From Calditrichota bacterium (GTDB lineage Bacteria; Calditrichota; Calditrichia; Calditrichales; Calditrichaceae), in contig JAJRSO010000058.1 of assembly GCA_024278755.1 (NCBI GenBank), positions 1-53,597 on the forward strand: a DNA stretch of 53,597 nucleotides. Direction: 5' to 3'. Every line of letters begins with the position of its first letter. Within the stretch, counting starts at the first letter, position 1. The notes below the pieces were generated by a model. That model was not told the DNA's origin, ran no database searches, and saw nothing but the letters and a program-made list of their open reading frames with translations. The position numbers and the translations under genes are program-made. This document shows positions 33,257 through 41,126 of this stretch, in pieces.

Positions 33257-34342
33257 ATGGAAAAATTAACAAGACGCTTGTCTTTTTTAGATCGTTACTT
33301 AACGTTGTGGATATTCCTGGCCATGTTCATCGGTATCGGTTCGGGCTATTTATTTCCGAAAATTGTCGATTTCTGGGGATTGTTTCAGGTGGGCACCACC
33401 AACATCCCCATCGCCATTGGCCTGATTTTAATGATGTATCCACCGCTGGCAAAAGTGCGCTACGAAGAGCTGGGTGAAGTCTTTCGCAACTGGAAAATAC
33501 TGACCTTATCCTTAGTGCAAAACTGGATTTTCGGCCCGGTTTTAATGTTTACCCTCGCTATTATTTTTTTGCAGAACTATCCGGCTTATATGTACGGCCT
33601 GATCATGATTGGCTTGGCGCGCTGCATTGCCATGGTCATCGTCTGGAATGAGCTGGCCAAAGGCGATACCGAGTATGCGGCCGGCCTGGTGGCTTTTAAT
33701 TCCATCTTTCAGGTCTTGTTTTTTTCGGTGTACGCCTATGTTTTCATTACCATCCTGCCCACCTGGTTCGGTTTGGAAGGATCAGCCGTGGCGGTAACTA
33801 TCGGGCAGATTGCGGCGAGTGTGCTCATTTACCTGGGAATTCCCTTCTTTGCCGGCATGCTCACCCGTTACAGCCTGATTAAAATAAAAAACAAAGAATG
33901 GTACCATAAAAAATTTATTCCCAAAATCAGTCCCATAACCCTGATCGCCCTGCTATTTACCATTGTGGTGATGTTTTCACTTAAAGGCGAATATATTGTG
34001 GCCCTGCCACTGGATGTTTTGCGTATCGCCCTGCCGTTATTGATTTATTTTGTGATTATGTTTCTGGTTTCGTTTTATATGGGCCGCAAGGTCGGCGCGG
34101 ATTATTCCAAGTCGGCCACCCTGTCTTTTACCGCAGCGAGCAACAATTTTGAACTGGCCATTGCCGTAGCCGTGGCCGTGTTCGGCATTAATTCCGGGGA
34201 GGCTTTTGCTGCGGTGATCGGTCCGCTGGTGGAAGTGCCGGTTCTAATCGGTCTGGTGAATGTGGCCCTGTGGTTTCAGAAAAAATATTTTAGGGGAGAA
34301 GTGGAAGAGGGAACGGTTAAAGCGCCGGATGTGTGTTTGTAA
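33257..34342 (+). CDS. acr3: ACR3-type arsenite efflux permease
   Basis: The 361-residue protein has ten TM helices and ACR3 hallmarks: [20 protein letters not shown] at the N-terminus, [14 protein letters not shown], and [19 protein letters not shown] with the conserved Cys essential in ACR3. The C-terminal half has [20 protein letters not shown]. It extrudes As(III) (and in some members Sb(III)) driven by proton motive force, completing the ArsC pathway. It is isolated by repeat-rich DNA on both sides, so it may have its own promoter. Some members are called ArsB in databases although unrelated to E. coli ArsB. Confidence 0.95.
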   Translation: MEKLTRRLSFLDRYLTLWIFLAMFIGIGSGYLFPKIVDFWGLFQVGTTNIPIAIGLILMMYPPLAKVRYEELGEVFRNWKILTLSLVQNWIFGPVLMFTLAIIFLQNYPAYMYGLIMIGLARCIAMVIVWNELAKGDTEYAAGLVAFNSIFQVLFFSVYAYVFITILPTWFGLEGSAVAVTIGQIAASVLIYLGIPFFAGMLTRYSLIKIKNKEWYHKKFIPKISPITLIALLFTIVVMFSLKGEYIVALPLDVLRIALPLLIYFVIMFLVSFYMGRKVGADYSKSATLSFTAASNNFELAIAVAVAVFGINSGEAFAAVIGPLVEVPVLIGLVNVALWFQKKYFRGEVEEGTVKAPDVCL

Positions 34343-34816
34343 TTTACTATTAATTACACTTGTCCAAAATAGGATTATCAGGGCCAATAATATTGGCCAA
34401 ATATCTGACCCATCCCCTTTAATTCCTCTTCCCTAATGCATTAGGGAAGGGGTTAGGAGTTGGGTTAGGAAGTAAGCCTAAACTTGAAACAATGTTATAA
34501 ATATGTCCAGCTTAAAAAGAAATTTTATAATATTTCATTTATTTTAGACAGCAATGACTATTGATAAAAGAAAAACGGAATGGAAATATAGCACAAAGCC
34601 ACACGAAGGATTTTTAATTTAAAAGGCAATAAGAAAACTTTACGGCTCTTATTGCATCCTTTGTGGAACTTTGTGAAAATGAATATTACACCGAGTGCCA
34701 TGAATAATACACGAAGTCACACGAAGAAATTAAACGGTAAAAAAGTATAAAAAAACCGTGGCTCTTCGTGACTACTTAGTGGAACTTTGTGAAAATATAA
34801 TTAAAGGAATTCTAAT
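34343..34816. repeat. repeat-filled gap: two palindromes and CACGAAG element copy 4
   Basis: A perfect palindrome GGCCAATA-A-TATTGGCC lies at 34382-34398. A second, CTTCCCTAAT-GC-ATTAGGGAAG, lies at 34428-34449 with further CCCC/GGGG context; a degenerate relative is at about 38650-38682. Copy 4 of the CACGAAG element spans 34591-34797 in two units, the second nearly identical to one in 32915-33005. There is no ORF. Confidence 0.75.
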
Positions 34817-35713
34817 ATGAGCCATCATCACGAACATGCGGCACCGACATCGGGAGCGCGTCTGCTGATCACCTTAATTTTGAATTTAATCATCACCGTT
34901 GCCGAAATCATCGGCGGTATCCTTTCCGGCAGTTTGTCGCTAATTTCCGATGCCCTGCATAATTTTAGCGATGGTATTGCCGTGGTGATCAGTTACATTG
35001 CCATCCGCTTAAATCAACGGCCCAAAAGTGAACAGTACACCTTTGGTTTAAAACGCGCCGAGATCATCGCTGCTATTATTAACGCCGGCGTGCTGGTGGC
35101 CATCAGCCTCTATCTGTTTGTAGAAGCGTATTATCGCTTTATGTCGCCGGAGCCCATCGAAGCACAATTGATGGTTATTGTTGCCGTCATCGGACTGTTG
35201 GTTAATACGCTTGGAACTTTATTACTGCGGGCCGGGGCCAAAGACAATATGAACATTCGCTCGGCCTATCTGCACCTTTTAAGTGACGCGGTTTCCAGTG
35301 TGGGTGTTATCACTGGCGGTATTACCATTTACTATTGGAACGTCTTTTGGGTAGACCCGCTGCTGACGGTTTTAATTTCCATTTATATTTTAAGAGAGAG
35401 TTTTCATATTCTTAAAGAAGCCACCAATATCGTTTTGATGGCCAGTCCGGAGAACATTTCCACCGAGCAGGTAAATGAAAAACTCACTACCATTGAAGGA
35501 ATCAATAATATTCATCATGTGCATCTGTGGCAAATGGACGAGCACGATATTTATTTTGAAGCGCATGTGGATATTTCCGATCGGCTGGTCAGTGAGAGCG
35601 CCGGTTTACTCAAAGAGATAGAAGAAGCGCTGCACGAGGCCTTCGAGATCAATCTTGTTACCGTGCAGTTCGAGTGCGATTCCTGTGATGTAAAGGAATT
35701 GTTACATAAATAA
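34817..35713 (+). CDS. CDF-family metal cation exporter (ZnT/CzcD-like)
   Basis: The 298-residue protein has a His-rich start (SHHHEHA), six TM helices, and metal-site motifs HNFSDG (TM2) and HLLSDA (TM5), i.e. HxxxD in both, typical of Zn2+-transporting members. A cytoplasmic ferredoxin-like domain with HHVHLWQMDEHD follows. Substrate is most likely Zn2+ (possibly Co2+/Cd2+). Its presence in the island suggests general metal resistance. Confidence 0.9.
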   Translation: MSHHHEHAAPTSGARLLITLILNLIITVAEIIGGILSGSLSLISDALHNFSDGIAVVISYIAIRLNQRPKSEQYTFGLKRAEIIAAIINAGVLVAISLYLFVEAYYRFMSPEPIEAQLMVIVAVIGLLVNTLGTLLLRAGAKDNMNIRSAYLHLLSDAVSSVGVITGGITIYYWNVFWVDPLLTVLISIYILRESFHILKEATNIVLMASPENISTEQVNEKLTTIEGINNIHHVHLWQMDEHDIYFEAHVDISDRLVSESAGLLKEIEEALHEAFEINLVTVQFECDSCDVKELLHK

Positions 35714-36083
35714 AACAACGTCATCGCGAGTTCCGGTGTAACCGGACGAAGCAATCCGACGAGAAGGCTTCGAAAGAAAAATGAGTTTTGTGCATCTTTG
35801 TGCAATAAAAATTTTACACCGGGTTCCACGAAGGAGACACGAAGCTTAATGAAAAATCTAAATTAAACCTAAACAAAATATCTTCGTGGAGTTTCGTGAA
35901 ATCTCAGTGCCCTTCGTGCAAATAATTTCATCACAGAGTCCCACGAAGGAGACACGAAGAGTAATAAGAGTAATTTGAATTAAAATCTAAATAGAATACT
36001 TTCGTGGTCTTCGTGTAAAAAGTATTTTCAAAGAGAGAAAAGAGAAAAAATATAAGGGACACTATAACCAAAAAGGATGTTAA
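35714..36083. repeat. repeat-filled gap: REP-like element and CACGAAG element copy 5
   Basis: At 35719-35762 there is a short REP-like sequence (CGTCATCGCGAG...GACGAAGCAATCCG). From about 35815 to 36023 two CACGAAG units follow (CCACGAAGGAGACACGAAG in both, closed by TTCGTGG...TTCGTG). The intervening sequences differ from copies 1-4. No ORF. Confidence 0.7.
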
Positions 36084-36322
36084 ATGATTATTAAGGTACT
36101 TGGTGTAGCGGATGCAGCAAATGCAAATTATTAAAAAAGAAACTGGAAAATTTAAAATCCAGTCACAGCTTAGACTTTGAGTTGCAGGAAGTCACGCAGT
36201 TGGATGATATCATGTCCTATGGCGTTATGATGACGCCGGGACTGGTGATTAATGAAAAATTAAAAGCCGTGGGCAAGGTTCCCAACGAGCAGCAAATATT
36301 AACCTGGATCCAAGAGGCATAA
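36084..36322 (+). pseudogene. small redox-active disulfide protein (TM0996/MTH895-like), frameshifted
   Basis: ATG 36084 begins MIIKVLG, the invariant start of the small CxxC thioredoxin-fold family, but then runs to a stop at 36132. From about 36105 another frame reads SGCSKCKLLKKKLENLKSS and on to MMTPGLVINEKLKAVGKV and a normal C-terminus at TAA 36320-36322. The family sequence LG-S/T/P-GCxxC is restored if GT is removed from GGTGTAGC, so a 2-base (GT) duplication is the likely lesion. The remainder (about 77 residues) is intact, so the event is recent or an assembly error. It is followed directly by the thioredoxin lipoprotein (TAATG overlap). Confidence 0.8.
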
Positions 36323-36765
36323 TGAAGATGAAAATAATCTTAGTAAGTATTATTAGCCTTTCTTTCGTTTTTTATGCTTGTCAGGGGAAAGGTGCGGACG
36401 GTAAGATGCAACCGCAAGCGGATCAGCAAGTTATTCAGGAAGTGCAAAACCAAAAGGCTGATATGAAAACAACAGCGCTGGTAACCTTTGTAGAGCTGGG
36501 TTCGGTCAACTGCATCCCCTGCAAAAAAATGCAGCCGGTGATGCGGACCATCGAAGCCAAATACGTCGGCCAGGTGCAGGTCATTTTCTATGATGTTTGG
36601 AAAGCCGATCAGAAAAAATACGCCCAGCAATATGGCATCCGTTTGATTCCCACCCAGGTTTTTCTGGATAAAGAGGGTATTGAAATTTTTCGGCACGAAG
36701 GATTTTTCCCGGAAACCGAGATCGATCAATTTTTGCAGAAACAGGGCCTTACACCAAAACAGTAA
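36322..36765 (+). CDS. thioredoxin-like lipoprotein
   Basis: The 147-residue protein has a lipobox (VFYACQG) and a thioredoxin fold with active site VNCIPCKKMQP (CIPC, about residue 65) and the cis-Pro segment LIPTQVF. It faces the periplasm and would need electrons from a CcdA/DsbD-type membrane carrier, which is encoded 11 bases downstream. It overlaps the broken disulfide gene by one base. Role inferred: periplasmic thiol reductant, for cytochrome maturation or for metalloid/thiol chemistry. Confidence 0.9.
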   Translation: MKMKIILVSIISLSFVFYACQGKGADGKMQPQADQQVIQEVQNQKADMKTTALVTFVELGSVNCIPCKKMQPVMRTIEAKYVGQVQVIFYDVWKADQKKYAQQYGIRLIPTQVFLDKEGIEIFRHEGFFPETEIDQFLQKQGLTPKQ

Positions 36766-36776
36766 AGTTAGACAAA

Positions 36777-37478
36777 ATGCTCGATCAGCTCTTTACAAAT
36801 TTGACCATGGCTATGAGCGGTAGTTTTTCCATAGCGCTTGCAGCCGCTTTTGGCTGGGGCGTACTCAGTATTTTGCTCAGTCCCTGCCACCTTTCCAGCA
36901 TCCCTCTGGTTATCGGCTATATCAGCAGTCAGGGTCGAATCAAGGTAAAACGTTCCTTTTATCTCGCTCTGGCCTTTGCTATCGGCATTCTAATTACCAT
37001 TGCCGCTATTGGTCTGATTACCGCCAGCATGGGTCGGCTGATGGGTGATGTGGGCGTTTGGGGTAACTGGCTGGTGGCTGCCGTTTTCATTATCATCGGT
37101 TTGTATCTGATGGATGTTATCCGCTGGGACTGGAATGGCATAAATGTAGGCCGGAATCAGCGCGGCGGTGTTTGGGGCGCCTTTGTGCTGGGTTTGATAT
37201 TCGGCGTGGGCCTGGGGCCCTGTACTTTTGCCTTTCTGGCGCCGGTTCTGGGCGTGGTTTTTCAGACGGCAACGGAACACTGGTTCAATGCCCTGCTGCT
37301 GATTCTGGCATTCGGCCTTGGTCACATTACAGTGATTGTGCTGGCCGGCAGCCTGACCAATCTGGTACAGAAATACCTGAACTGGACGGACGAATCGAAG
37401 ACAACGCTGTACATCAAGCGAATGGCCGGGATACTGGTGGTTCTTGGTGGAGTCTATTTTATCTATACAACAATTTGA
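36777..37478 (+). CDS. ccdA: CcdA/DsbD-type membrane thiol-electron carrier
   Basis: The 233-residue polytopic protein has six TM helices with the paired functional cysteines in LSPCHLSSIPLV (TM1) and LGPCTFAFLAPVLG (TM4), as in CcdA. It transfers reducing equivalents from cytoplasmic thioredoxin to the periplasm, here most likely to the adjacent thioredoxin lipoprotein. It could also support c-type cytochrome assembly, which this organism needs heavily. Confidence 0.9.
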   Translation: MLDQLFTNLTMAMSGSFSIALAAAFGWGVLSILLSPCHLSSIPLVIGYISSQGRIKVKRSFYLALAFAIGILITIAAIGLITASMGRLMGDVGVWGNWLVAAVFIIIGLYLMDVIRWDWNGINVGRNQRGGVWGAFVLGLIFGVGLGPCTFAFLAPVLGVVFQTATEHWFNALLLILAFGLGHITVIVLAGSLTNLVQKYLNWTDESKTTLYIKRMAGILVVLGGVYFIYTTI

Positions 37479-37577
37479 TTAGAAAAAAAGCGCACACATT
37501 TGTATGCAAGAAATATGATAGCCTAATTCAACGATGAAGTCTCGATTTTATAAGCGAAAGTAAAGAAAGAGAAGTAG

Positions 37578-38000
37578 ATGAATTCAGAAAAGAAAAAATT
37601 TAAACCCGTTTTAAATAAAACCTGGAAAGCGTTTAAAATGGTTATTCCCATTATCCTTTCTGTTTTGCTGATTGTCGCTTTTATGCAGGCGCTTGTTCCG
37701 GTAGAATCGTATAAAAAGGTTTTTTCCGGCAACATCTTTTTCGATCCTCTGATCGCGGCTGTCCTGGGAAGCGTCTCGCTGGGAAATCCGATTGTCAGTT
37801 ACATTATCGGCGACGGATTGTTGCAAAGCGGGGTCAGTCTTGTGGCGGTAACCGCTTTCATCATATCGTGGGTGACGGTTGGCCTCATTCAGTTACCGGC
37901 AGAAACCTTCTATTTCGGCAAACGTTTTACCTTAATCAGAAACGCAACTTCATTTTTAGGCGCCATATTTATCGCCATAACAATCGGGTATATCTTATGA
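37578..38000 (+). CDS. half-size permease, subunit A
   Basis: The 140 residues contain about four TM helices and resemble the first repeat of DUF318/ArsP permeases: MVIPIILSVLLIVAFMQALV, LGSVSLGNPIVSYIIGDGLL. The usual CSC motif is absent (GSVSLGNP in its place). It overlaps subunit B by four bases (ATGA), so the two are made together and probably assemble as a heterodimer equal to one full permease. Substrate unknown. It lies between CcdA and small Cys proteins. Confidence 0.72.
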   Translation: MNSEKKKFKPVLNKTWKAFKMVIPIILSVLLIVAFMQALVPVESYKKVFSGNIFFDPLIAAVLGSVSLGNPIVSYIIGDGLLQSGVSLVAVTAFIISWVTVGLIQLPAETFYFGKRFTLIRNATSFLGAIFIAITIGYIL

Positions 38001-38515
38001 AATCGGGAAAAAAGAAATCTAAAAACAGAATTCCGCTCATTGTTTTAGTGCTAATCTCGGTTGGCTATGTCATGCTGTATTTTATCGATGGCGCTTTGTT
38101 TCACAAATCAATCGGGAAATTCAGCGCACTTTTAGTACAGATCGCTCCGTTCTTAGTAATCATTTTCTTTATCATGTTTTTAAATTTTTGGTTTTTAAAT
38201 CCGGAGCTCATTAAAAAATACCTTGGGAAACAATCCGGCTTTAAAGGCTATGGCCTGGCCATATTATCGGGAATCATTTCGGTCGGTTCGGTTTATGTGT
38301 GGTATCCCCTATTAAAAGATTTAAGAAATAGTGGTATGTCGGATAAACTGACGGCCATCTTCATTTATAACAGGGCCATTAAACTGCATTTACTTCCCTT
38401 GATGATACTCTATTTCGGTATAAAATTTACCGTGATATTAAGCATCGAAATGATTCTTTTTTCATTCATCATTGGTTTTATTGTGGAAAAATTCAGTTTA
38501 AGCAAAGTGCAGTAA
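37997..38515 (+). CDS. half-size permease, subunit B
   Basis: I start at ATG 37997 (MKSGKKKSKN), overlapping the stop of subunit A; the longer open frame upstream is a shadow. The 172 residues have about five TM helices. SGIISVGSVYVWYPLLKDLR followed by an amphipathic loop mirrors the second repeat of the DUF318 permeases. No Cys pair is present. Paired half-size members of this family near thioredoxin-fold proteins recur in anaerobes (recalled pattern), but transport specificity is unknown. Confidence 0.7.
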   Translation: MKSGKKKSKNRIPLIVLVLISVGYVMLYFIDGALFHKSIGKFSALLVQIAPFLVIIFFIMFLNFWFLNPELIKKYLGKQSGFKGYGLAILSGIISVGSVYVWYPLLKDLRNSGMSDKLTAIFIYNRAIKLHLLPLMILYFGIKFTVILSIEMILFSFIIGFIVEKFSLSKVQ

Positions 38516-38639
38516 AATAACAGGGAAAATACGCATTGTTCAAATTTGTGCGTAAAACAGATGTGCTGGTATTTTATAGTATCGAATTTCGAGGTTTTGG
38601 TTTTTGTTGTTAATTTTTTCAGATGTATCACTAACTAAC

Positions 38640-38690
38640 CCATCCATTAGTCCCTTACCTTATGCATAGGGGAAGGGGTTGGATTATAAG
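38640..38690. repeat. hairpin related to the 34428 palindrome
   Basis: CCCATCCATTAGTCCC...CTTATGCATAGGGGAAGGGG is an imperfect version of the palindrome near 34428-34455, also preceded by CCCATCC. It may act as a terminator-like hairpin after subunit B, but no U-tract follows. Confidence 0.5.
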
Positions 38691-38699
38691 AGGAATTAA

Positions 38700-38957
38700 A
38701 TGGCTATTTGCACCTGTAACCAGCCGCAGCCCTTTGAGATCATTGTAAAAAATGAAAAGAGAACCATTTTGGGTTTGGATGTGATTGTATTTATGACGAC
38801 GGTTCATAAACCGCAATCCGAAGAAGCGGCAAAAGAAAAACTGTGGGAATTTGCGTTGCAATATAACCAACTTAAAAAAGCTGAAGAAGTCGATTATAAA
38901 ATTTCATTATACGATTCATACTTAGATATGAAACATCTGTTTGAAAAATATATATAA
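38700..38957 (+). CDS. 85-residue protein of unknown function with CTC motif
   Basis: The protein begins MAICTCNQPQPFEI and is otherwise hydrophilic, with a mixed alpha/beta look and a C-terminal YLDMKHLFEKYI helix. There is no signal peptide. I do not recognise a family. The CxC at the N-terminus and the location between the half permeases and an ArsD-like protein suggest metal or thiol chemistry. A ribosome site AGAGGAA precedes the start. Confidence 0.6.
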   Translation: MAICTCNQPQPFEIIVKNEKRTILGLDVIVFMTTVHKPQSEEAAKEKLWEFALQYNQLKKAEEVDYKISLYDSYLDMKHLFEKYI

Positions 38958-38976
38958 TTTGTGAAAGGAATCCAGA

Positions 38977-39333
38977 ATGAAAATACATGTAATTTTAAAT
39001 GGAGAATTAAAGACCTGTTGTTCTGCTTATCCAACCGAACAGGTACAAACAATTTTAAGTAGCTGGGTTGAAGGAAGCGGCAAAGTGGAACCGATTGTAG
39101 TGGATATTAAAAAGGAAAAATGGCGGGAAGATGAGTTATTTACTCTTGCTTTTAAGTATTTTGGGGACAATGTTTTCCCTCTGGTTTATGTGGGCGATAA
39201 ACTGGCTGCCATCGGCAATCTGCCCGGCCGGGATGAATTATGGAAAATGGCAGTTTCTGGTTTTGATGATCCCATTACGGAAAAAGACATTTTAGACGCC
39301 GCGCGTAACCAGGGACTTGAAGTTACGAATTAA
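38977..39333 (+). CDS. thioredoxin-fold, ArsD-like protein with CC motif
   Basis: The 118 residues start with a beta strand (KIHVILNGE) and vicinal cysteines in LKTCCSAYPTEQ, then a later strand-turn VFPLVYVGDKLAAIG where ArsD and small thioredoxin-like proteins have a PLILVDG-type cis-Pro segment. ArsD is an arsenic metallochaperone with vicinal Cys pairs; here only one pair exists and the sequence is diverged, so I call it ArsD-like by fold and context only. No ArsA ATPase is present. Confidence 0.55.
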   Translation: MKIHVILNGELKTCCSAYPTEQVQTILSSWVEGSGKVEPIVVDIKKEKWREDELFTLAFKYFGDNVFPLVYVGDKLAAIGNLPGRDELWKMAVSGFDDPITEKDILDAARNQGLEVTN

Positions 39334-39380
39334 AAATATTACCCGAACCGCCGGTTCGGCATTTGAAAAGGAGTTAAACA

Positions 39381-39764
39381 ATGGATTTCGGAACCTATTT
39401 AAAATTATTCGATTATCAGGAACGGCTGGACATGAAGATAAATATTAAAACGCTGCTCAGTTTATATATAGAGGGGAAAGTGCAGCTTATTGATATCCGT
39501 TTCCCGGAAGAAGTTAAAGCCTGGAATCTGGGTTTTGCAAAGGACATCCCCCTCAATGAATTACCGGATCGTCTTGATGAAATAGACAAGGATAAACTCA
39601 TTGTAACCATGTGCCCGCACTACGATCGCGCTAGTATGGCCCGCCATTTTCTGACCCTGCAGGGCTACCAGTGTAAATATCTCGTGGAAGGCTCGCTTGG
39701 TTTGGTGGATTATTTACGCGGGAATAAAGCGCGGGATTTCACGAAGGCTATCGAGAATATTTAA
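39381..39764 (+). CDS. single-domain rhodanese (last gene of the island)
   Basis: The 127-residue protein carries VQLIDIRFPEE and the catalytic loop CPHYDRAS (active Cys about residue 77). It resembles the rhodanese at 30183 in length and in the motif PLDELPDR/PLNELPDR. A GGAG ribosome site is present. ATG 39381 is used; a second ATG 17 codons later (MKINIKT) would still include the whole domain. Confidence 0.82.
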   Translation: MDFGTYLKLFDYQERLDMKINIKTLLSLYIEGKVQLIDIRFPEEVKAWNLGFAKDIPLNELPDRLDEIDKDKLIVTMCPHYDRASMARHFLTLQGYQCKYLVEGSLGLVDYLRGNKARDFTKAIENI

Positions 39765-40327
39765 TCTAAGAATTTGGAAACCAGTCAAGTCCTAAATCTT
39801 GTGTAAATTACTTCCTAACCAAAACCTGGCGGGAAACCGGAATGGAGCGTAGCGAAATGAAGGTTACCCCGCCTGCGCCAATTGCGACCACCCTGACCGG
39901 GATGTATTTTTTATTAAACTCATATCCAAATATCTACGGCCAGTTTACCACTGCTCCGATTGTTCCATACACATCGCTCCAAATAAACGTAAACAGGATT
40001 CATCATTAGGAAATATCCGAATCACCCGGCTTCTTCTAAGAAACTCATGATTTAACCGTTCTATCATATTTGTCGAACGCATCCTCTTTCCGAGTCAAGC
40101 CAATCCGCAATTTTTGGCTTGACGCTTTCTAATTCTTTTTCGAACTTCTAAAGTAAAATTTAGGAAATACTAAAAAACAGACGCCAAAATTTAAAATAAA
40201 ACCCTCATCTACAAGGTGATTTTTATTGTTTGGCCTTTAGAAATTTAAGTTGTAACAAAAAAATTTTAATTTTAAAAGGCGTTCCAGTATATTCTATAAA
40301 CCATATTAACCAAACAAAGGGAATCAA
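39765..40327. other. island border: dispersed repeat and transposase remnant
   Basis: The left part (39800-39900) has a repeat with CCTGGCGGGAAACCGG and CCCCGCCTGCGCC. The centre holds an IS256-type transposase remnant (annotated separately), with a perfect nine-base inverted repeat GTCAAGCCA...TGGCTTGAC (40094-40102 / 40115-40123) beside it. The right part precedes the 40328 lipoprotein and must contain its promoter. Confidence 0.55.
39945..40095 (-). pseudogene. IS256-family transposase C-terminal fragment
   Basis: On the minus strand a short frame reads KRMRSTNMIERLNHEFLRR, then RVIRIFPNDESCLRLFGAM and a normal stop (TTA at 39945-39947). This matches the hallmark C-terminus of IS256/Mutator transposases (LRTTNxIERLNxExRRRTRVVxIFPN). 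Only about 48 residues remain, with stops upstream, so the element is long dead. It marks a former insertion next to the arsenic island. Confidence 0.85.
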
Positions 40328-41035
40328 ATGCGGACTATTTTATTTACCCTATCCATGCTATTATTCGTTAATTTAGCTTCCTGTCAGGAAAGCAAAAAAG
40401 AAAATCCACAGCCCACCCTGCCTAACGGAGAACATAAAGCCGTAATCAAAGAGGTATTGCAGGCGAATTCGTACACATATTTAAAAGTAGACGAAAACGG
40501 TCTGCAAAAATGGCTGGCTGTTATGAAACAGGAAATCAAACCTGGTGTTAGCATTTATTTTCGGCCCGATTTGGAAATGAAAAATTTTAGCAGTAAGGAA
40601 TTAAACCGTACTTTCGATTCTATTTTTTTCGTCTCATATGTAGGCGATAAGCCAATGATTAAAGGTCGCTCTCCTATGATGAATTTTTCCTCGGACCATA
40701 CAAAAACAGAGCAAACAAAAAACATTTCGGTTAAACAACCCGATGGCGGTGTTTCGGTTGCGCAGTTGTGGGCCAACCGCACTTCCTATAGCGGTAAAAC
40801 TATTTTAATCCGTGGTCAGGTTACCAAATATAATAAGAATATAATGGGTAAAAACTGGGTGCATGTGCAGGACGGTACAAAAGACGGCACAAAGTATGAC
40901 TTAACCATTACAACCGGCGATGTTGTTAAAAAGGGAGATGTGGTAACGTTTAAAGGCAAGGTTGTTTTAAATAAAGATTTTGGGGCAGGATATAAATACG
41001 ATCTTATTCTCGAAGAAGCCGTTTTACAAAAATAA
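40328..41035 (+). CDS. NrfJ/OB-fold-like lipoprotein
   Basis: The 235-residue protein has a lipobox (NLASCQE) and two similar beta-rich modules: residues about 35-110 (VLQANSYTYLKVDENGLQKW) and about 140-235 (IRGQVTKYNKNIMGKNWVHV, DVVTFKGKVVLNKDFG). The second looks like an OB-fold of the type found in small cytochrome-associated proteins. The first resembles NrfJ-type modules (YTYLxVxENGxxxW). I have no firm function; a periplasmic accessory of a respiratory system is a reasonable guess. It converges with the nos cluster. Confidence 0.6.
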   Translation: MRTILFTLSMLLFVNLASCQESKKENPQPTLPNGEHKAVIKEVLQANSYTYLKVDENGLQKWLAVMKQEIKPGVSIYFRPDLEMKNFSSKELNRTFDSIFFVSYVGDKPMIKGRSPMMNFSSDHTKTEQTKNISVKQPDGGVSVAQLWANRTSYSGKTILIRGQVTKYNKNIMGKNWVHVQDGTKDGTKYDLTITTGDVVKKGDVVTFKGKVVLNKDFGAGYKYDLILEEAVLQK

Positions 41036-41049
41036 ACAGAACCAAGAAT

Positions 41050-41101
41050 GGATACACTGTTAACAGAAGCCTGAACGCAGGTTTTTGTTAACAGTGCATC
41101 C
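41050..41101. terminator. long hairpin between converging genes
   Basis: An imperfect stem GGAT-A-CACTGTTAACA / TGTTAACAGTG-C-ATCC encloses an inner stem CCTG/CAGG. It lies 15 bases after the lipoprotein gene and 26 before the nosY stop. The T-runs are weak, but position suggests a bidirectional transcription stop. Confidence 0.55.
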
Positions 41102-41126
41102 TAAAAAAGCCGTTCTTCTTTTAGTA

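Noticed and set aside
32747-36083. The repeated CACGAAG units as a CRISPR array
   Set aside because: Units are inverted within themselves, vary in core sequence and spacing, and lie in separate gaps with no cas genes.
37868-37996. Upstream extension of half-permease subunit B
   Set aside because: The extension is out of frame with, and inside, subunit A; the ATGA overlap at 37997 is the natural start.
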